From Rhynchopus euleeides (Eukaryota > Euglenozoa > Diplonemea > Diplonemida > Diplonemidae), in contig OY723239.1 of assembly GCA_963210315.1 (NCBI GenBank), positions 124,001-188,000 on the forward strand: a DNA stretch of 64,000 nt. Direction: 5' to 3'. The first letter of the stretch is position 1; the number at the start of each line of letters is the position of its first letter. Made by a program: the position numbers and the translations under genes. Of this stretch, positions 51,458 through 61,344 are shown piece after piece. The notes beneath the pieces are model-generated. The model ran no database searches, was not told the origin of the DNA, and was given only the letters and a program-made list of their open reading frames with translations.

Positions 51458-51625
51458 GGGTACCCCGAGAGAATGTCACCCCCTGGGTGACCACAGAGAA
51501 TGTCACCCTCGGCCTCCGCTTGGGGGGTGACATTCTTCAACGGTTGCCCTGTGTCGCGGATGGGAAGAATGTCACCGCCCCTCGGCCCTGGGCCCTCGAG
51601 GGGGTGACATTCTCTCGGGATACCC
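51458..51625. mobile_element. Short hairpin element built on GAGAATGTCACCC
   Basis: Outer ends GGGTACCCCGAGAGAATGTC and the inverted GACATTCTCTCGGGATACCC are near-identical. Inside, two more copies of AGAATGTCACC and one inverted GGTGACATTCTT make nested hairpins. No coding capacity; looks like a foldback MITE. Confidence 0.65.
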
Positions 51626-52250
51626 TCGGTAGAGTAAAAACCCCCCGCTGCCGCCCCCCCACCAAAAAACCGAGTTTAAACCCGAGAAATCTCAGGAATA
51701 AAAACCATAAAAACCCGGTTTAAACCCGAGTTTAAACCCACTCGAACAACACTGCCCCACCCCCCACCCCCACTGCACACAAGCACCCCTCCTCTCCCCG
51801 AAGCCGCTCGCCCCTTGTCATGTTGTTGCTTTGTGTAAATCCAACCCCCTTGTCAGTGGGGTATTCGCTGTGGTGTGCTACACCGGTGCGCTTTTGGTAA
51901 ACTTACATTTCCTCCGATTGTTCGGGGGAAGTCGCCGATCTTTTCCGACAGCAAAGACCATTCCGAAACGAAGAACCCCACGGGTAAAAAACAGAAGGTG
52001 AAAAAATCGAGACAACTGTGTTTTGTTGGTGCAACTCTGAAGAAGAGAGAAGACGATTCCGAAAGCCAGGGAAAGCCAGAAATGCTTGCCAATCAGATAT
52101 CGAGAGGTGGTTGAGGTTCTTTGAGGTGCTTTCTCACAAGGTAAGGGTCTTCGCTCTGATTTCCTTCTTTTCCTGGCCTGGGGATCGGTGAAAATCGCCG
52201 AAAGTTGCCGAAAACTGGCCGAAGCGAAGACCCCCCTGCAGTACTCCAGA
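51626..52250. other. Intergenic region
   Basis: Includes a TTTAAACCCGAG/CGGTTTAAACCCG palindromic patch (51668-51738) like that at 48.1 kb. No gene recognised. Confidence 0.5.
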
Positions 52251-53495
52251 TCAGAGCCCTTCCGGATGCACCCCTTGGGCCTTCAGGGTTTCCACCGCAG
52301 ACACGCACAGAAGGTGCTCGCGCGTCGTCAGGAGCCACCGCCCGCAGCGGCTCAACGCTGTAGGCACAGCGGAGCTGGAGGTTTCCCTGTGCCACAGCGT
52401 CCCGACATGCCGCCCGCTGCTGAGGCTCCAGAGCTTCGTGCAGTCCCCCAGCGGGTCATCGAGGGTGGCAGCCATGATGGCGCCCTCCTGCGACACTGAG
52501 ATCTGTCCAGGGATCCTGTGGGCCTTCACAGTCCGGAGGCACGAGAGGGCTGCTGTGCACCACACCTTCAGGGTCATGTCCCACGAGCAGGACACGAGTG
52601 TTTCGCCATCTGTGGTGATGGCGATGTGACTGATAGGCCCCGTGTGCCCACCCAGGGTGTGCTTGTGTGTAAGGGTGGCGAGGTCCCACACGCGGATCGA
52701 CTTGTCGGAGGAGGCGCTGAAGATGCTGGTGTGCGACACAGCAACGCCGGTCACACCCTTTGCGTGCCCCTGCAGCACGCTGGCACACTGGCCGACGCCA
52801 TCCTTGATGTCCCACACGCGCACATCGTTGTCACCGGAGCCCGACACGAGGCGCCCGCAGTGCGTCCACGCTGCGGTGCATGCGTCCCAAGAGTGCCCCT
52901 CCAAGCAGTGCACCATCTCCCAGCGTGATGTGCACCAGATATACAGAGGGCCGTCCTCGGAGCAAGCGGCGAGCCACTTGCCGCATCTGGAATATGCGAT
53001 GCACATGATATTCACGCTCTCCTGTGTGGTGGCCTCAGCAACCGGCTCGGCGGTGTAGATGTCGAACGCGAAGAGCATGCCCGACTCGGTGCCGGCGCAG
53101 CACATCGTGCCGCAAGGGGAGAAAGCGACGCAGCTGATGGCGTGCGGGATGGGGTATTGGAAGGGCGCCTTCACCGTGTCACAGCGCCGCGCCAGCTGCA
53201 CTGCAGATCCGGATTCCAGGGGGGTGTCAGCGACGCGCTGTGTGTCGTCGAGATCGTGCCAATCCCCACCAGACCCGTCCATGCGCACAACGAGGTCTGC
53301 AGGCTGTGGTGGTGCACAGGCTGTGGTCAGGTCTCCATCGGAGCCTGCGAACAGCTGCTGCAGCGCGTCCGTTTTCAGGTCCAGCACGGTGGCAGTGTCC
53401 GCAACACCGACAACGCAGCTCCGCCCGGTGGGCGTGTGGGTGACGGTGACCTCCATGGCGTGCTCGGGGTTGGCTATAGATGTTGCCACAGCCAA
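52251..53495 (-). CDS. WD40-repeat protein with N-terminal Ubl-like domain, 414 residues
   Basis: Uninterrupted frame. ATG at 53495 gives MAVATSIANPEHAMEV; a second Met 13 residues later (MEVTVTHTPTG) would start the first strand directly. Residues about 14-105 fit a ubiquitin-like beta-grasp (strand, TVLDLKTDALQQLF helix, then DLDDTQRVADTPLESGSAVQ). A WD40 propeller follows with blades SGSGDNDVRVWDI, SASSDKSIRVWDLATL, TLVSCSWDMTLKVW and GDCTKLWSLSSG. No catalytic motif, so a binding scaffold is likely. A fragment of a close relative lies at 7513-7770. The Ubl-like domain is shared with the ankyrin neighbour, which suggests a common partner or regulatory mode (inference). Confidence 0.85.
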   Translation of the reverse strand: MAVATSIANPEHAMEVTVTHTPTGRSCVVGVADTATVLDLKTDALQQLFAGSDGDLTTACAPPQPADLVVRMDGSGGDWHDLDDTQRVADTPLESGSAVQLARRCDTVKAPFQYPIPHAISCVAFSPCGTMCCAGTESGMLFAFDIYTAEPVAEATTQESVNIMCIAYSRCGKWLAACSEDGPLYIWCTSRWEMVHCLEGHSWDACTAAWTHCGRLVSGSGDNDVRVWDIKDGVGQCASVLQGHAKGVTGVAVSHTSIFSASSDKSIRVWDLATLTHKHTLGGHTGPISHIAITTDGETLVSCSWDMTLKVWCTAALSCLRTVKAHRIPGQISVSQEGAIMAATLDDPLGDCTKLWSLSSGRHVGTLWHRETSSSAVPTALSRCGRWLLTTREHLLCVSAVETLKAQGVHPEGL

Positions 53496-54199
53496 TCTCC
53501 TCCTGTGGGGTGTGGGTTTGATGTGTCGAAAGTGTATGTGGGGGCTGTGCCTGGGGGTGTGGAAAAGCGCCCTATCACTTTCACAGCTACAACCGCTCTG
53601 TCAGACTGATGGCTTTTCTTTTGTTTGTTGCGTTGACGCTTCTACACACAAAAACCCTGAACTGACAATCACACCCTTGATAAAGGGTGAGGTGAGTGTA
53701 CAGACAATTGTTTTGTTTATGCTCATCCAGAGTGCATAGAGCACGTTTGGTTGCAGCTGTGGGAGCTGGGTGGGTGGGCTGGTGTGGCTGCCTCCCAGTC
53801 ACATCCTCCTGGGGCCAGCCCTAGGACCAGACCCTGAATCAGACCCACATTTCATGGGTGAAGCTTGACACCTCGACCGACAAAATGACCCCACTACGAT
53901 CCGCACAGATTCCAAATAGTCAAAAGAAAGGGGTTTTGGAACACCCGAGGAGGGGGTCCCGTTGATTTTGGGTCACTTTCAGGTGATGTCAGGTCCCTGG
54001 AGTGACCACAGATAGCCCATTTTCAGGGTGGGAGCCCTACTCGTACGTCACCCAGATTCAGCCCAAACCGCACCTCGATTCGCCCAAACTGCACCTCGGG
54101 TGCACGGTCGCCGGTAGCGCGCGGGCACCCGGAAACAGGCCGCATTTGCGCGCGCTGCCTGCACCCTGCACGCCAGGGGGGGGGGGGGGTAGGGAGGGG
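53496..54199. other. Intergenic region
   Basis: Promoter-side flank of the WD40 gene. No gene recognised. A G tract (54179-54189) lies just before the palindromic element. Confidence 0.45.
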
Positions 54200-54344
54200 T
54201 ACACGGTGGGATCTTGTAAATTTTACATGTATAACTACAAGTATATACATGTATTATACATGTATAATACTTGCATGTCAACTATTATACATGTTGGGGT
54301 AATCAGGCTGGGGGAAAAAACAACAAATCACAACGAATCACACC

Positions 54345-54775
54345 CGATCACAACAAATCACAACGCCAAATGTTGTGATTTGTTGTGATTTGTTGCGATT
54401 TGTTGCGATTTGTTGCGATTTGTTGTGGCCAGTTGTGATTTGTTGCGACCAGTTGTGACGACTTGTGACCCTTTTGTGATGAGTTGTGATGAGGTGTGAT
54501 CTGTTGTGATCTGTTGTGATCGCGATCCAAAATTTCAAAAATTTAAAATTTTGGATCGCGATCACAACAGATCACAACAGATCACACCTCATCACAACTC
54601 ATCACAAAAGGGTCACAAGTCGTCACAACTGGTCACAACAAATCACACCACGTCACACCTAGTCACAACAAATCACAACTGGCCGCAACAAATCGCAAAA
54701 AATCACAACAAATCACAACATTTGCCTTGTGATTTGTTGTGATCTGTTGTGATCGGGTGTGATTTGTTGTGACGA
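54345..54775. repeat. Large palindrome of 10-bp TTGTGATxTG repeats
   Basis: From about 54372 the plus strand reads TTGTGATTTG/TTGCGATTTG words in exact 10-base steps. After a centre at about 54538 (GATCGCGATCC...GGATCGCGATC around an AATTT core) the inverted words CAAATCACAA/CAGATCACAA continue to about 54720, then reverse again. The two arms match in order, with a few differences. Confidence 0.9.
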
Positions 54776-54797
54776 GCGTGGCAACCTCCTCTGGACG

Positions 54798-56999
54798 ATG
54801 ATGGGCTGCCTGAAGAGGCTATGCGACCAGCTAAGCCTTCCTACCCCGTGGCCTGCGCGACGCGAGGACCGGGTCGGCTCCCTCTGCTCGGTAGGCGCTG
54901 GAGAGGTCTGGGGCGGGATGACACCCCGGCCCGTGTTCGCAGGTGGCGCAGAGACGATCGCGGCGTTAGAGGCGAGTGCAGAACAGGCATGTGCGGCCGC
55001 AGGCGTCGATGCAGACGGCAATATCGTGAGGTGGGGAACAAACGTGTTCCCAGACTACACTGGGATCCCCCGGACCACGCGAGCCTCACAATGGGATGGG
55101 CCACGCCCGCCCCCGCCGCGCAGCGCTATACCCGTACCAGTGCCGCGGTCGCTCGCGAGCACGTCTCTGGGCCCCCGGAAAGTGTGCAACGCGCATTCGA
55201 AACCGAAATGCGACGAGTGCGATAATGCCAAGCGGAATTACGCACTGACGATAGCTGCGTGTTGCCGCGTCCACCACCACCACGCGGACGGCCTGAAGGT
55301 GATGTGTTGTGAGACACACCACATGACGCGATGCGGCACCTGCGCCAATGTGAAGACATGCTGCGCGGCCGGCCACCATGGGCGCGCCCCCAGGGTCGAC
55401 CAAGTTGCGAGCACGGATGACGACAGCAGCAGCTGCGAAGACGACTCTGACAGCGAGGGAGAGGAGGGCAGCTCTGGTGCCACTGAGCATGATGGAGACG
55501 ACGCTGCAGATGCGGGCTCCACCAGCGAGGAAGTCCCTCCCTCGTCTGAGATGGATAGCGACACGACGGCTGCGGCTGCGGTGAAACGCACCGCCATCGT
55601 TCTGGACGCCTCCGACGAGGACTCGATGGGGCAGGATGCCGTGAAACGCACCGCCATTTGTTTAGATCACTCTGACGAGGGCCCGTCCCTCTGGGGGGCT
55701 GGGATAGTGTGTGTGCGACAGCCAGAGTGGGACATGTGTGCGTCTCTTCTTCTTCTTTGGCCGGGCGTGATTGAGCATTTGGCTCTTTGCTGCCCCGACG
55801 ATCAGCCCAGTGAGGGCGAGTTGGGTTCTTCTGCGGAGTCATCTGCGTTGACCCCACGCGAATTCCCTGGTTTTCTTTTCTCGCCTTCCCCTCGAATGAA
55901 TACCCCTGCTTCCCCTACCCCGCGTAAGATGGGTGCAGAGCACGTTACGCTTGATGCGGATGAATCGTCGGGCTCCCAGCCTGATGATGCTCGTCTCGCT
56001 CCACCAGCAGATACAGCACCGCCTCCGGCGCCCTCTCCGGCTCCGGAGCTCGTGCTGCACACAGACCTGCTGGACGGGCTACAGACCCCGCAGTCGGGCT
56101 CGCCGCCCCTCCCAGAGAGCGCCACGCAACGGAGATCTCCGAGCCCTTGCGTGGGGCGCCGCCTTCCTTTCTCTCCCTCTCTCCCCTCTGAGTCCTCGGT
56201 ACCCCGCGCGCAGAAGCGGGTAGCACCCATACAGGAGACAGGCGAATCTGCCCTGGGGCAACGCTCCTTTAACAACAGAAGAGTAGAACCTCAACCCCCC
56301 GTGTCCCCTGGTTCACCGATTTCAGCGTCAAGCCTTCGGCCTGACGAGGATAGTATCATGCCCCCATCAGAACTTGCTTCCCCCCTTCCTCTCTCGCCTG
56401 CACCTTCCCTTGTTGTGGATGACTCGCCGGGCTTTCAGCCCGTCGACACTCGGCTTAGTCCCCCATCAGACACTGTGTCACCCCCACCACCCTCTCCATG
56501 TCAGGAGCCCCTAGTGCCTTTAGACACTGCAACCCCCTCTCTTCCCGACTGGCAGGCAGAAACGCCGTCTCACCAGGGGGGCGACACGCTCTCCCACGAG
56601 TGCACGTCGCCGAGCCCTTACGTGGGGCGTCGACTTCCTTTCTCCCCTTCCTCCCCTTCTGAGTCCTCGGTTCCCCGCGCGCAGAAACGTGTAGCGCACA
56701 TGCGGGAGGCAGACGAATCTGCCCTGGAGCGATGCTCGTTTCATAACAACAGAGCAGGTTTTCCTTCCTCCCGCACGATCATCAGCACAGCTAGATCAGG
56801 CGTGCCTTCCCCTTTCCCACGGGCCTCACAGGCCTTGCGCTTCTTGGAGCGCAAGACACGTGCTGTCCGTCCTTCTCGTTCTCGTTTCCTCCAGAAGCAG
56901 GTTTTTTTTTTTCCATGTCGCTCCCGTTGGTCACTTCGCTGCTTTGAGTCAGCCACGTGGCGGAAGCCGGACCGCAGGGAGGGGCGTTGCGCCCGTTGA
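54798..56999 (+). CDS. Cys/His-rich, acidic and proline-rich protein of element B
   Basis: Frame open from the palindrome; the first ATG is at 54798 (MMGCLKRLCDQ), with another at 54918 (MTPRPVF). Residues about 130-200 hold a cysteine/histidine cluster with two copies of C-x2-H-x4-C-x2-C (CNAHSKPKCDEC and CETHHMTRCGTC), B-box-like zinc sites. An acidic Ser/Asp/Glu stretch follows, then Pro/Ser-rich sequence with duplicated blocks (VKRTAIxLDxSDE twice; GRRLPFSPSxPSESSVPRAQ twice). The final 30 or so codons lie within the inserted retroposon tail, so the natural C-terminus is lost. No transposase, nuclease or helicase motif is visible. It is the only substantial plus-strand gene in the window, which fits a mobile-element origin. 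Function unknown. Confidence 0.6.
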   Translation: MMGCLKRLCDQLSLPTPWPARREDRVGSLCSVGAGEVWGGMTPRPVFAGGAETIAALEASAEQACAAAGVDADGNIVRWGTNVFPDYTGIPRTTRASQWDGPRPPPPRSAIPVPVPRSLASTSLGPRKVCNAHSKPKCDECDNAKRNYALTIAACCRVHHHHADGLKVMCCETHHMTRCGTCANVKTCCAAGHHGRAPRVDQVASTDDDSSSCEDDSDSEGEEGSSGATEHDGDDAADAGSTSEEVPPSSEMDSDTTAAAAVKRTAIVLDASDEDSMGQDAVKRTAICLDHSDEGPSLWGAGIVCVRQPEWDMCASLLLLWPGVIEHLALCCPDDQPSEGELGSSAESSALTPREFPGFLFSPSPRMNTPASPTPRKMGAEHVTLDADESSGSQPDDARLAPPADTAPPPAPSPAPELVLHTDLLDGLQTPQSGSPPLPESATQRRSPSPCVGRRLPFSPSLPSESSVPRAQKRVAPIQETGESALGQRSFNNRRVEPQPPVSPGSPISASSLRPDEDSIMPPSELASPLPLSPAPSLVVDDSPGFQPVDTRLSPPSDTVSPPPPSPCQEPLVPLDTATPSLPDWQAETPSHQGGDTLSHECTSPSPYVGRRLPFSPSSPSESSVPRAQKRVAHMREADESALERCSFHNNRAGFPSSRTIISTARSGVPSPFPRASQALRFLERKTRAVRPSRSRFLQKQVFFFPCRSRWSLRCFESATWRKPDRREGRCAR

Positions 57000-57082
57000 C
57001 GCCTCTCACTCCTCATGTGCCTTGAGTAGCTGCCAGGTGGGTCTGCTTTGAGGCGGGGAATCGCGTCAGGCCAAACAGCCAC
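56901..57082 (-). repeat. 5'-truncated retroposon copy with poly-A
   Basis: Matches the low-coordinate 170 bases of the copies at 62036-62533 and 63126-63623. In minus-strand orientation it ends in a poly-A run (T run at 56901-56911). Truncation at the 5' side plus poly-A is typical of target-primed retroposition. Confidence 0.85.
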
Positions 57083-57937
57083 CACCAGGTGTTGCGTGCG
57101 GTTCCGAAGCGCACCCGCTGCATCCCCTCTCCCACCATCTTTCGTTCGGCGGCTATTCCGCGCTCTTTTCAACGCGTCGTCGCGAAGATTGCGCCTCAGT
57201 ATCAGCAGGCGCAATCTCCGGCTTCCAGTGTGTGTGTGTCCCCCCTCCTTTACAGCGCAACGAGGAGGAGAGCGAAACCGTGTGGTGTCACGTAGAGCAA
57301 GAGTAGGATAGCGGGCCCGGTTCCTCACGGTATGGTCCTTCGGGGCCAGGCTGCGATGCCAGCACGCTAACCCAAATTGCAATACGATCGGGTGTTTTGT
57401 CCTGGGCAAGACGTTAAACTACCTGGGAGGGCTTCCCCAGACCATGACGGGTGCTTGCACCAGGAGTCTGAAACAGCCACTCATGCCTTGCGATGCTCAA
57501 GTGCCTGCTGGACCCCTATGTCCTTCAGGCCCCAAAGCAGGCAACGATATGGGAGCAACCTAACAGGGGAGGTGAAGAGGGCACGGGTCTTAGCCTGATG
57601 ACACACTGCAACCTCAAGGTGACTGGCGACACCTCTCCCACAGTCTGCGGCGACTCTGCCGTGGCGACAAGGCTTCCTGTCATGGGAGATCGCTGCGTGG
57701 ATCAACGTGGCACCACCCGTGTGCTCGGCAGGTTGTTTCGGCACCTGTTTTCTCCGTGTCATGCTTTTCGTGAGCGTGTCAGGGATGTTGGCACACGCTG
57801 GGGAGGGTTCACATGATGACATAACATATATCAGAAGCACACACCCACGTGGCGCTGTCCTTGGCAGGACTTTGAAAGTGCCGCCTTGATATCCTTGTTG
57901 GATAGAACCCTCATATCACACCCTCAATCAGCTGACG
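57083..57937. other. Interior of element B, unassigned, with repeat Z copy 2
   Basis: 57398-57473 is a copy of the dispersed repeat at 40672-40745 (AAGACGTTAAACTACCTGGG, CACCAGGAGTCT). Other parts show no recognised gene. Confidence 0.55.
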
Positions 57938-58074
57938 ATCGGGTGTGATTTGTTGTGATTTGTTGTTTTTTTCCCCAGCCTGATTACCCCACATGTATAA
58001 TACATGTATATGCCTGAAATATACATGTAAAATACATGTATATCAAGTAAAAATACAAGTATAATACTTGCATG

Positions 58075-59281
58075 CAGGGCTGTTCCTAACTGGGGGGCTT
58101 GTTCCCCACTTTCAGGATTCTGAACTTTTTTTCTAAGAATTTTTGTAAGGGGAAAAAAGTTTTTTTCTAAGAATTTTGTTAGGGGAATTTTTTTCTAAGG
58201 TTATTTCGCAGAGGAAAAAAACCTTTTCTAAGTTTTCCCCAGTCGACAGGGCGCGCACAAGGATGGAAGGGAAGTCTGTCCCACGTACCGTTCGCCTTGC
58301 TGGCCAACTGGAGAGCCAGACGTTCACTACCGTGGCCTCCGGCGGCTGGGGGGCTCCGCCCCCCAGACCCCCCTGTGGCGTACGTCTCGTACTCAAGTCC
58401 TTCGAATCCCATCAAGTCGGGGTCCAACCACTCCAGTCGCCTCTGAGGACGCAGCCAACTCGCACAGAATCTGTACGCCCACACGAACAGATGTTCGCTA
58501 CCGTGGCCTCCGGCGGCTGGGGGGCACCGCCCCCCAGACCCCCCATGTAGCGTGTGCCCGTCCATCTATCTCACTTCCCCGAGTACAGTGCAGCGTAGGA
58601 GGTCAGCGCCGCATCCATGAAGCGCTTCTTCGAAGCCTGACTGACATCGGACAGGAGGTCGGGCTTCCCCACCTGGGAGGTACACTTGCCGCGTTCGCGA
58701 CATGCGTGACACGCGACACGCTACCTGAAACGTGAGTGTGCCTTGCTAACACGGGCATTTCAACGGTCTGCCAGCGACCGTTCCCCAAACCAGTAAACCA
58801 GCAGTTTTGGAAAATCGGAGAGATCACCCTACTGCGCTGAATATGGTGCGCACCACTGCAAAAATCCCCGGGAGCTTTTGGGCTTTCAGACCTGAAGGGG
58901 CCAGCAGGTGGGTGGCGTCGGGGAGTGGCAGCTTTGTAACTGTCCTCCAGCTGCTGGCATGTCCAGCCCTGCGAGAGTGCCAAGGTGTATTGAGTCCCTG
59001 CGGAGCACAACCCCCGATGAGAACGAGTGCCAGATGATCCTCATTCATTTCTAGCTGTATCGCGCATGAGGGGCACTCTCTGCCGCAAGCATCTCTGGGC
59101 ATCACTCTAGAGCTGTCACATGATGACGCGGAGAGAAATCAGAGAAAAATTCCCGCCTGACGGGCACGCGCCTGGAAACTGGGGGGGGCGAGCAAAAAAT
59201 CCCTTGTAAAAATTCTTAGAAAAAACCTGGTTCCCCGACCCAAAAAACCTGGAAAAAGGGCTCGTTCCCCGCCCAGGCCTG
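58075..59281. mobile_element. Element C: non-autonomous hAT-type element, 8-bp CTTGCATG duplication
   Basis: Ends CAGGGCTGTTCC and, inverted, CAGGCCTGGGCG agree with the hAT-type CAGGG start. CTTGCATG lies on both sides (58067-58074 and 59282-59289). Subterminal inverted similarity continues to TTCTAAGAATTTTTGTAAGG (about 58129) and its partner near 59200. The interior contains the inverted composite GC-rich repeat (58321-58545) and no intact gene. Confidence 0.75.
58321..58565 (-). repeat. Composite GC-rich repeat, inverted copy
   Basis: Reverse complement of 32561-32803: modules at 58321-58374 and 58491-58545 with the same core between them (ACAGAATCTGT, GTACTC words). It lies inside element C. 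Confidence 0.85.
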
Positions 59282-59663
59282 CTTGCATGTCAACTATTAT
59301 ACTTGTATTTTTACTTGATATACATGTATTTTACATGTATATTTCAGGCATTTACATGTATTTTACATGTATAATACTTGTCATGCAAGTATTATACATG
59401 TAAAATACTTGCATGACAAGTAAAATACATGTATAATACTTGCATGACAAGTAAAATACTTGCATGCAAGTAAAATACATGTATTTTACTTGCATGCAAG
59501 TATTTTACTTGTCATGCAAGTATTTTACATGTATAATACTTGCATGACAAGTATTATACATGTAAAATACATGTAAATGCCTGAAATATACATGTAAAAT
59601 ACATGTATATCAAGTAAAAATACATGTATAATAGTTGACATGCAAGTATTATACATGTATTTT

Positions 59664-61344
59664 CATGGTTGCATAGCGGCCGTTTTAAAAAATCCCTTGT
59701 ATTTTGTGGACTTGCAAAAACGGCCGCTGATTTTCAGCATTTTAAAAAACGGCCGTTTTTTTTACCTGGGAATTTTGTATGGGGCGTGGGTCAGCAGGCG
59801 AGATCCCACCACCAGGAGTGCCTCCCCACTGCAAGGGATACCCTGCAGCAAGCATTGTGAGCGCGCCTTCAAGTATGATGCGAAGAGTTCAGACTTCGTG
59901 GACCACTTTGACGGACCGCGCCATATCAAGAAGAAGAAGAACGCAGCGTTGAAAGTGCAGAGCCAGGGAAACAGCTGGCGCTGTCGGAGTGCGATACCCT
60001 CAGTGGCAGGCTTGCAACTTCGGATCGCCCGGGGTGCGTTGTTCACCAGATCACCGGCTGGCATGGTGCATGATGCTGTCAAGAAGTGTGTCCCGAGGAG
60101 GGGCTGAACATGGTTGCGGCCAATCTAGGCACGTGTGTCGTGGATGACCGTGCAGGCAGAGGTGGGCAGGTGTCGCTCACTGGCATCAGGGCTCTTCCGA
60201 CAGAGCTTTCCCTTGATCTCGGCGACAGCACCCCGGATGAGAAGGACACCGTCTTCGCTGATTTATTCCCGAAGGCACGGGCGATCATCCCGGGCAATAT
60301 GCAGCACCAGCTGGATGGGTTCACGACCGCACTGGCGCTGAAGGATGTGCTGTGCCACATCTCTGACGCAGCTGAGAGGGAGAAGCAGGCGAGCAAGACG
60401 GCACCACCGGCCGTGCGATCCCGCTTCTCTCCGACACACACTACCTGCACCGCTTGAGTGGATCTGCACCTTGCACCACGTCCCCGGGCATTTATACAAT
60501 CTTCCGGGCCCGCTGCAGGACAGCGGCCCTGCTACGTGTGCGTCGCTTCTGCGGTTGGCAGAGATGCCCACGAAATCGCTGGGCTCGAGTCCCACCTGCA
60601 GGCCGCCGTCCGCCTGACGGCACCCCTCGCATCGCTGCTCCAGAAGTACTGCGATGCGCAGCTGGGTGTGCCAACGGCGTGCCCCTGTCGACGCAGTGTA
60701 CACCGACATTGAGAATGTCATCGAGAAAGTGTCTGAGGTGGGGAAGTACGACCCCCCAGTGCCCCTGGCAGGGGAGCTGGCCTGGGCTGGCGACCGCATG
60801 CGCAGGAGGTGGGACGGCACGGAATCAGGGAAGTCCTTCTGGTTTGCGGTCCGCCGTCTGTGCCCGAGCGCGTACGGCCGCATGAGTCGTAGGGGTGTCA
60901 GAACTCCGGTGCCACCTCCCCTCTGTTTCGGGGAGGTCACGAGCAGGGCCTGGGTGATCTACGACGAGGCCACCGTTCCGAGGGTGTGCTGGATTTCTGG
61001 GACAACCCGGGGGCGAACCGGGCTGCTACACTCCTCTCTGCTCTCGGGTGTCTGCTGCTTGTCGAGCGACAGGCAGGGCGGAAGCCATTTTTCTTTGTAC
61101 AGTCGACAGAGAATCGCAGTGCCCAATGTCATGTGCAGGCAACAGGGAGTTGTCAAGTGTGTTTCCTCAGCTCGGTACGGTAAGCAGGAGGCGAATCTCC
61201 AAAGGAAAATAGGAGGGGAAAAAAACGGCCGTTTTTTCGCCAACAAAACATGAAAACGGCCGTTTTTATATTTCGGTAGCGGGAACTGAGGTAGTGAATT
61301 CTCAGAAAATCCACTCCCTCCATGACGGCCGTTATGACACTATG
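59664..61344 (+). mobile_element. hAT-derived non-autonomous element D, 1,681 bp, uninterrupted copy
   Basis: 20-bp imperfect inverted ends (16 of 20 identical) and a TATTTT duplication (59658-59663, 61345-61350). Plus-strand translation in shifting frames follows the 864-residue transposase of the 9.5-kb element. It shows the zinc-finger region (CSKHCERAFKY ... H ... H), the first catalytic block (GTCVVDDRAGRGGQVSL), then a large deletion that removes the second Asp and the CxxH pair, and the C-terminal block (YTDIENVIEKVSEV ... GKSFWFAVRRLCPSAY). It is the empty-site reference for the split copy at 19930-26717. CGGCCGTTTT words near both ends form subterminal repeats. Confidence 0.85.

Larger units (their letters stand above)
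54295..57991 (+). mobile_element. Element B: 3.7-kb inverted-repeat element with phased palindrome and Cys/His protein
   Basis: Ends TGGGGTAATCAGGCTGGGG (left) and the inverted copy (right, ending 57991) pair for about 50 bases through AAAAACAACAAATCACAAC and CACACCCGATC. CATGT flanks both ends (54290-54294, 57992-57996). The left subterminal region is a 400-base palindrome of 10-base repeats. The interior has one long plus-strand frame (54798-56999) interrupted at its end by a retroposon tail. No known transposase motif was found, so its class is undetermined and it may depend on another element. Confidence 0.7.
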
